Of a DNA stretch of 21,481 nt, positions 17,212 through 21,481 are shown one piece after another. The translations under genes were made by a program, and so were the position numbers. This stretch comes from Pavlovales sp. CCMP2436 (taxonomy: Eukaryota; Haptophyta; Pavlovophyceae; Pavlovales): positions 471,272 to 492,752 of the forward strand of contig MU631308.1 in the NCBI GenBank assembly GCA_026770615.1, written 5' to 3'. Positions within the stretch are counted from its first letter, which is position 1. The number at the start of each line of letters is the position of its first letter. Under the pieces are notes generated by a model that was not told where the DNA came from, searched no databases, and saw only the letters and a list, made by a program, of their open reading frames with translations.

Positions 17212-17440
17212 GAACTCGGGGTGGGGCCGATTACCTGGGTAGGGAGTCATCGTGGCCCGAGCCGCGCGTCGGTCAGAACTGCTGGAAGGCGCCCAACCCG
17301 GTACGCCTGTACTACGCCGAAGGCAATTAGGCCCCCTTCGACTTCGCGCCGGGTGACGTCGTGTCCGTCTATAGTACCTAGGCCGATGGCACGCCGCCCA
17401 TGACCAAGACCCAACCGGGGCTTTTCAGCCCCAACCCCAC
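17212..17440 (+). pseudogene. Coding fragment with two in-frame TAG codons, unknown family
   Basis: The plus-strand frame reads GADYLGRESSWPEPRVGQNC, WKAPNPVRLYYAEGN, TAG at 17329-17331, APFDFAPGDVVSVYST, a second TAG at 17380-17382, ADGTPPMTKTQPGLF. Codon use and the regular aromatic/acidic pattern look like real protein. The upstream end fades into stops before 17212. I do not recognise the family. Frames on the other strand (17247-17477) are likely shadows. Confidence 0.4.
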
Positions 17441-17491
17441 AACCCGAATTATTCGGCCTGTTGAATAATCGGCACATCGGAACTTAGCAAC

Positions 17492-17664
17492 TACAGCGTG
17501 TCGCGGTCAATAAGAAGCCGTAGTGTTATGAAGCTGAGCCTCGTTTTTTTGCATTGTCTGGATGTAATTTAAGCTAATTTAAGCATCATTTGTATGTAAT
17601 TTGCTAAGAAGCTCAGCCTCAATCTCAAAATTCGCCCTTCTTATTGCCCGCGACGCCAAGCGTA
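17492..17664 (-). mobile_element. MITE family A, copy 6 (eroded tips)
   Basis: TACAGCGTGTCGCGGTCAAT at left and TTATTGCCCGCGACGCCAAG, then CGTA, at right. The interior matches copy 2, including the TTAAGCTAATTTAAGCAT duplication. The tips have several substitutions, so this is an older copy. Confidence 0.85.
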
Positions 17665-17695
17665 TCAAGACCACCGACGGGACCATTCATATATA

Positions 17696-18028
17696 TATAA
17701 GGCACGCAGTCCTTCCACCGCGCCCCCGCGCTGCGGCCCGCGCCCTGCACGCGCAAACGAGTTCTCGACATTCAAAACCCCATCGCTTCCCAGCGATACG
17801 TCACCGCTGGGATCACTAATGGACTCGCTTGCTCGCGCACTGTCGGGCGGCCCCGCGTTGCGCAGCGACTCCAGCGCTTTGTTTTCGGCTTCTACATCAT
17901 CCACCACTTTCACCAGCTCCCCACTTCGGCGTAGCGCGTAGGAGCCTGCGTCGGAGCGCTAAGATCAGCCTGACTTGAACTTGAAACGTACCGCCAGCCC
18001 GAACCCCCCTACATTAGTATAAGGCACG
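17696..18028 (-). mobile_element. Family B element, best copy, flanked by an 11-bp direct repeat
   Basis: TATAAGGCACG occurs at 17696-17706 and again at 18018-18028, bracketing 311 bp. On the minus strand the element starts at the conserved TAATGTAGGGGGGTTCGGGC end, has CTGATCTTAG/CGCTCCGAC, then an open frame: SDAGSYALRRSGELVKVV, DDVEAENKALESLRNAGPP and ISDPSGDVSLGSDGVLNV. The equivalent of this frame is also open in the 20689 copy (DLVDVVDDEEAENKALASLR). An 11-bp target duplication would suggest retrotransposition or a cut-and-paste event; no inverted repeats are seen at its ends. Confidence 0.75.
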
Positions 18029-18100
18029 TAGCAGGCAATAGGCGACGCAGCGCTCAGACCAGCACAATATTCAAAACAGTCAGACGACAGATTGAATCCC

Positions 18101-18105
<5 letters not shown>

Positions 18106-18157
<52 letters not shown>

Positions 18158-18171
18158 TGTGTGTGTGTGTG
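18106..18171. repeat. Compound microsatellite (TA)n(TG)n
   Basis: About 21 TA dinucleotides followed by about 11 TG/CG-interrupted TG dinucleotides, directly followed by TATCTACAG. It could form cruciform and Z-DNA; this is a common feature of spacer DNA. Confidence 0.95.
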
Positions 18172-18179
18172 TATCTACA

Positions 18180-18355
18180 GGTGGCTGCAGGCGTTGCTCC
18201 ATTTGCGTGGACCAACCTAACATTTTCATGCTGCACGATGTCAACGACAACACGTATGGTTCGCGCGCGAGGCAGACCTCACGCTCGAGCTCGAGAGCGA
18301 CGATCACCTGCCGGTCGTTCAGGAGCCTCTGGCTTGTAGGTCAGAGTTCATATGA
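18180..18355 (+). other. Weak coding-like fragment with a small cysteine cluster
   Basis: After the acceptor-like TATCTACAG the frame reads GCRRCSICVDQPNIFMLHDV, NDNTYGS; a more protein-like continuation, READLTLELESDDHLPVVQE, lies in another frame. This may be a decayed exon. No family is assigned. Confidence 0.2.
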
Positions 18356-18512
18356 TAAGAACGCAAGCGCCGTTTTTATATCTAGCGTAATATATGTATC
18401 GCTATACCAGCAACCCACTGAGAGGGGCAGCGGAGCGAGCAGCCCCACGGGAGGCAAAGCGACCAGAGGCCGTAATATCTTACTAATCCTATTTAGTATT
18501 TTTTTATATCAT

Positions 18513-18791
18513 TTAATTAAAATGTGCATGGTGCGAGGTGAGTTGCGGGCCCTTGAAGCCTACGGCGGCCCTTCTGTCGATTAGGTGATCGCATCTTCGA
18601 TCGATGTCATTAAGCAACGCACATGTCACGGTGGCCCGGCCGGTGCACTGGCTGCGTCGCCGCTGCGGGCCGCGCGTTAAATCATCGAGCAGCGCGCGCA
18701 CCTCCTGTCCGGTAACAGGGAGGACCTTGGCAGGCCCACTGCGTCCCCTCTCCGCTGCCGGCTGTTTGGGGAAGGATCTTCTTATTTGCAA
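18513..18791 (-). CDS. Hypothetical protein, 92 residues
   Basis: Minus-strand ATG-to-TAA frame: AKVLPVTGQEVRALLDDLTR, GPQRRRSQCTGRATVTCALL, NDIDRRCDHLIDRRAAVGFK. Composition is plausible for a protein but there is no known domain. The ATG lies inside the outer arm of the inverted repeat at 18760-19250, so the gene may be chance or part of that element. Confidence 0.3.
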   Translation of the reverse strand: MQIRRSFPKQPAAERGRSGPAKVLPVTGQEVRALLDDLTRGPQRRRSQCTGRATVTCALLNDIDRRCDHLIDRRAAVGFKGPQLTSHHAHFN

Positions 18792-19250
18792 GGGGTCAAA
18801 ATCCGAATTATTGGCCAGTCCGGGGGGAAATCGAAAAAAGTCCGGTGAAAATCCTCCGGAGCAAGTCAGAAACCGGAGGTGGTGCCGCGAAATTTGTTGC
18901 AGATTCGTGAATAGGGCACCGCCTCATTCACGAATCTGCAACAAATTCCGCAGCACCACTTCGGGAACCATGCGTTTCTTTTTGCTTCCAAACGCTGAGA
19001 ATCGGAAATGTTAGTTACACGAAGTGTGTTGTCGACCCTAAAGGCACCTGGGAGGCACAAAAGGTGGGCTCCAACCGTCGAGGAGGGCTCTATTCGACAT
19101 CAGCTATCGACACTTAGTGCGCAGGGGTGACCAATGTCTACTTCTTCGTCCCGGTCACTACTTTTCCCCCTTCTTAGTGCGGAATCGCGCCACTAATTCG
19201 GATTTCGACCCACTTGACCTATTTCAGTGTCTGTCTTACCCCAAAAGCCT
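18760..19250. mobile_element. Inverted-repeat element with a central 35-bp hairpin
   Basis: Outer arms: GGGGTCAAAATCCGAATTAT at 18792-18811 resembles the reverse complement of the block around 19189-19216 (GGGTCGAAATCCGAATTAGT), and similarity continues outward over ~60 bp. Inner palindrome: 18879-18912 and 18926-18960 pair over about 35 bp (core AATTTGTTGCAGATTCGTGA) around a 13-base loop. No transposase frame is present. A nested palindrome of this kind is typical of foldback-type non-autonomous elements (inference). Confidence 0.65.
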
Positions 19251-19478
19251 CGGTGCCCATGTTAGTGGCCGGCTCGAGCGAAGAGGGCGATGGCCGGAGG
19301 ATTGTCAGATTCTACTCTAATTTCAATTATTATGTATTATGTACTTAACTAATTATATTACTTTAGTTACTATTCCCGCATAATTATAAACGTGAAACTA
19401 GTTGAGCAAATAAATGTAAACATAGATATTCGCCATTGGAAAAACAGGAGGACGTACTGAGCTCACTGTCACGGGGGG
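19251..19478. other. AT-rich spacer 3' of the zinc-finger gene
   Basis: No gene seen. It contains AT-rich runs at 19320-19440, which on the minus strand lie just downstream of the zinc-finger stop and may hold its 3' UTR. Confidence 0.45.
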
Positions 19479-20539
19479 CTACGGGGGCGCTCCGCTGTGC
19501 GTTCGCTTGTGTCTCTTGAGGCTGCCCGCCTTAACCTTTCTGTACTCGCAGCCTGGCTCGCCGCACGCATGCGGCCGCTCGCCGCTGTGTATGCGCTTGT
19601 GCCTCGTGAGGTGGCCCGTAGTAGTGGCGCTGTACTCGCAACCCGGCTCGTTGCACGGGAACGGCCGCTCACCGCTGTGCGTGCGCTTGTGCCTCTGAAC
19701 GGTGCTCGTCTCGGTGGCCCTGTAGTTGCAGCCCGGCTCATCGCACGGGAACGGTCGCTCGCCGCTGTGCGTGCGCTTGTGCCTCGCGAGGTTACTCGTC
19801 TCGTGGCGCTGTACTTGCAGCCCGGCTCGTCGCACGGGAAAAGTCGCTCGCCGCTGCGCGTGCGCGTACCATACTTGAGGTGGCCCGGCTGAGTGGTTCT
19901 GAAGTCGCAGCCCGGCTCATCGCACGTGTACGGCCGCTCGCCGCTATGCGTGCGCTTGTGGCTCGTGAGGGTGCTCGCAGTAGTGGCGCTGTACTCGCAG
20001 CCCGGTTCATCGCACGGGAAGGGTCGCTCGCCGCTGTGCGTGTGCTTGTGCGTGTTGAGGCTGCTTGTAGTAGTGACGCTGTACGCATAGCCTGGCTCTT
20101 TGCACGCGTTAGGCCACTCACCGCTGTGCGTGCGCGTGTGTCTCTTGAGGGTAACCGGCTGAGTGGCGCTGTACTTGCAGCCCGGCTCGTCGCACGGGAA
20201 CGGCCGCTCGCCGCTGTGCGTGCGCCTGTGCCTCGCGAGCTTGCTCGACTGAGTGGCGCTGTACTCGCAGCCCGGCTCGTCGCACGGGTATGGTCGCTCG
20301 CCGCTGTGCGTGCGCATGTGCGCCATGAGGTGGCCCGGCTTTGTGGCGCTGTACGCGCAGCCCGTCTCGTCGCACGGGAAGCGGCGCTCGGGCTCCTTGT
20401 CCGGCGAGGCCGAGTCCGAGCCGTCGGCGTCGTAGCTCGCGCCGCGAACTAGTGTGCAGTACTCGGAGACGCCGAGCGCGTGCGTGCACCCTCATTGGGG
20501 GCACGCGTGCGTCCCGCCGCCGCGCGCCCGCTTCGCCAT
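19479..20539 (-). pseudogene. C2H2 zinc-finger protein, ten tandem fingers, interrupted
   Basis: From ATG 20539 the frame reads MAKRARGGGTHACPQ, meets TGA at 20492-20494, and continues in phase (GCTHALGVSEYC) into ten fingers of the form FPCDEPGCEYSATxxxxLxx, HxRTH, joined by SGERP linkers. In the finger starting near 19840 a single G is missing at about 19801 (CGTCTCGTGG against CGTCTCGGTGG in the neighbouring finger), so the last fingers lie in another frame, ending at TAG 19479-19481. One finger has Tyr for its second Cys (KEPGYAYSV) and another has lost both His (LKYGTRTR). The SGERP linkers are the usual sign of tandem DNA-binding fingers, so a nuclear regulator is likely. Family C repeat with a TATA-like run lies 80-150 bases upstream. 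The plus-strand frames opposite (19497-19892, 19880-20452) are shadows. Confidence 0.85.
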
Positions 20540-20616
20540 GGCGAGCTGTTTTACTCTTTTTGTATTCACTAATGTGAGTGCTGGTGCATGAGGGTTTGGG
20601 TCGATCGCTCGACCTC

Positions 20617-20690
20617 AGCCTGACGTCGACCAAGCCAGTGACTGAACAACACCTGTTGAATCATGCTGAACCGCTAATATATATATATAT
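20617..20690 (-). repeat. Dispersed repeat family C, copy 3, upstream of the zinc-finger gene
   Basis: The minus strand reads a run of TA, then TTAGCGGTTCAGCATGATTC, AACAGGTGTTGTTCAGTCAC, GGCTTGGTCGACGTCAGGCTG. It abuts a family B copy at its left end through the shared TA run. Its position suits a core promoter for the zinc-finger gene, but that is inference. Confidence 0.8.
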
Positions 20691-20862
20691 ACTAATGTAG
20701 GGGGGTTCGGGCTGGCGGTACGTTTCAAGTTCAAGTCAGGCTGATCTTAGCGCTCCGACGCAGGCTCCTACGCGTTACGCCGAAGTGGGGATCTGGTAGA
20801 TGTGGTGGATGATGAGGAAGCCGAAAACAAAGCGCTGGCGTCGCTGCGCAACGCGGGGCCCG
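20689..20862 (+). repeat. Dispersed repeat family B, truncated copy
   Basis: Starts ACTAATGTAGGGGGGTTCGG, keeps CTGATCTTAG/CGCTCCGACG, and the frame DLVDVVDDEEAENKALASLR, NAGP, then diverges after GCGGGGCC. About 174 of 311 bp remain. Orientation is opposite to the copies at 9072 and 17696. Confidence 0.85.
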
Positions 20863-21253
20863 TGTAAATATCTATAAAAACGTCCGACGGTCCCGTTCGC
20901 GGGTCCGTAGCCAATTAAAAAAAAAAACTATGGCCTAACAGAGAACCCTAGGCTGACAACCCAAGGAAAAATTAAATACGCGTCGCATTTCTCCCATACC
21001 ACTCACTGACAGGCGGCATATCGTGGGCCGCGTCCCCGTGTGGCTAACATTCGAGCACACGCACAGTGTAGCCATTCATCAAGGCTTATTGATGATTAAA
21101 GGGGCTGAGCGCCCCCTCCCACTGTGAATATCATGAAACCACATCCCTCAATGCCTAGGGCGTTTGCGGGTGTGCTGAAGGGTCTTACTGACTAATAATA
21201 ATATTAATCGTTTTTTTAAAACATGTAATCAACCATTTTTTAAAGGTCCGGCA
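20863..21253. other. Spacer upstream of the terminal gene
   Basis: AT-rich with an A-run at 20920-20929 and T-runs at 21211-21242. No gene or known repeat was recognised; a promoter for the 21254 frame would lie here but no specific element can be named. Confidence 0.45.
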
Positions 21254-21481
21254 ATGCGCCATGTGCTGGTCTGCTGCGTGCTCGCAGCCGCCTCGCCGCG
21301 GGGCGCGGCTGGCTTTTCGGCATCCTCGCCGCTCGCACGCTTCCGCGTGGCAAAATACTCTGCACCGCGCTCCGCCGCTGCACTCGTCGCCACCCCGATG
21401 GGCGCGAAGCCTGGCAAGGAGGCCGGTCCGCACTCGCAACATCCTCGCACTCGCCGACCCCCCCCCCCCCCCCCCCCCCCC
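21254..21481 (+). CDS. Putative plastid-targeted precursor, N-terminal part only (runs off the end)
   Basis: From ATG: MRHVLVCCVLAAASPRGAAG, then FSASSPLARFRVAKYSAPRS, AAALVATPMGAKPGKEAGPH. The first ~20 residues form a signal-peptide-like hydrophobic core with a small-residue cleavage site followed immediately by Phe. The next ~40 are Ser/Ala/Arg-rich with almost no acidic residues. This is the pattern of bipartite presequences (signal peptide, Phe at cleavage, transit peptide) in algae with red secondary plastids. The mature protein is not present: from 21458 the sequence is 24 C, which would read as poly-Pro and is probably not genuine. The minus-strand frame 21185-21442 opposite is a shadow. 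Confidence 0.5.
   Translation, partial: MRHVLVCCVLAAASPRGAAGFSASSPLARFRVAKYSAPRSAAALVATPMGAKPGKEAGPHSQHPRTRRPPPPPPPP
21458..21481. other. Terminal run of 24 C
   Basis: An uninterrupted C run to the last base. A run of G or C at a contig edge is often a sequencing or assembly artefact, for instance poly-G from two-colour chemistry read in reverse. It could also be a real homopolymer at which assembly stopped. Confidence 0.9.

Noticed and set aside
15154..17382. Stop-codon reassignment (TAG or TGA read as an amino acid)
   Set aside because: TAG appears where Gln is expected in one place, but both TAG and TGA interrupt genes, and the ankyrin, armadillo and zinc-finger frames also end naturally in TGA or TAG. 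Mutation or sequence error is simpler.
19497..20452. Plus-strand frames opposite the zinc-finger gene
   Set aside because: Repetitive Leu/Ala/Arg-rich shadows with the 84-bp zinc-finger period; the minus strand has regular C2H2 spacing.
21458..21481. Telomere or genuine poly-proline tract
   Set aside because: A pure C homopolymer is not a telomere unit, and it sits exactly at the sequence end, which fits an artefact.
1..21481. tRNA and rRNA genes
   Set aside because: No cloverleaf-compatible B-box or conserved rRNA block was found on reading either strand by eye; weak candidates cannot be excluded without a covariance search.

Overview
The window reads as nuclear DNA of a eukaryotic microalga, most likely one with a red-derived secondary plastid such as a haptophyte or pelagophyte. 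The signs are GC-rich, GC3-rich coding islands in AT-rich spacer, phase-compatible GT...AG introns (10637-11133 and 11209-11996), large repeat-protein families (ankyrin, Sel1, armadillo, C2H2, Kelch) and a cut-off reading frame at 21254-21481 that looks like a bipartite plastid presequence. The lineage is inference: no rRNA, tRNA or organelle gene is present.

Layout. 1-300: minisatellite of 15/16-bp units. 417-2760: dispersed repeats and a decayed minus-strand coding fragment (866-1547) whose end resembles the tail of LINE-type reverse transcriptases. 3136-5638: two plus-strand ankyrin-repeat genes among dispersed repeats. 5895-6640: a frameshifted coding island of unknown family. 6738-9950: mostly repeats and spacer. 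10054-12233: a Sel1-repeat gene of three exons whose introns carry three copies of a ~170-bp inverted-repeat element. 12602-13580: a hypothetical ORF, a dispersed repeat and a 20-bp minisatellite. 13619-16974 (minus): a Kelch fragment, then one long broken gene encoding U-box, protein kinase and about eleven armadillo repeats. 17212-19250: coding fragments, repeats, a long (TA)n(TG)n tract and a nested palindrome. 19479-20539 (minus): a broken C2H2 zinc-finger gene. 21254-21481: start of a putative plastid-targeted protein, ending in 24 C.

Two themes stand out. First, spacer and introns are built from at least seven small repeat families: a TA-flanked MITE (six good copies, one degenerate), a 311-bp element with an 11-bp direct repeat at its ends, and five others. 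Second, nearly every multi-domain coding island is broken by small indels or in-frame stops although its protein families remain clear. This means either a repeat-driven gene graveyard or uncorrected assembly indels; reads would decide. The most unusual items are the U-box-kinase-armadillo arrangement on one strand and frame, and MITEs sitting 10 and 15 bases behind the 5' splice sites of two adjacent introns.
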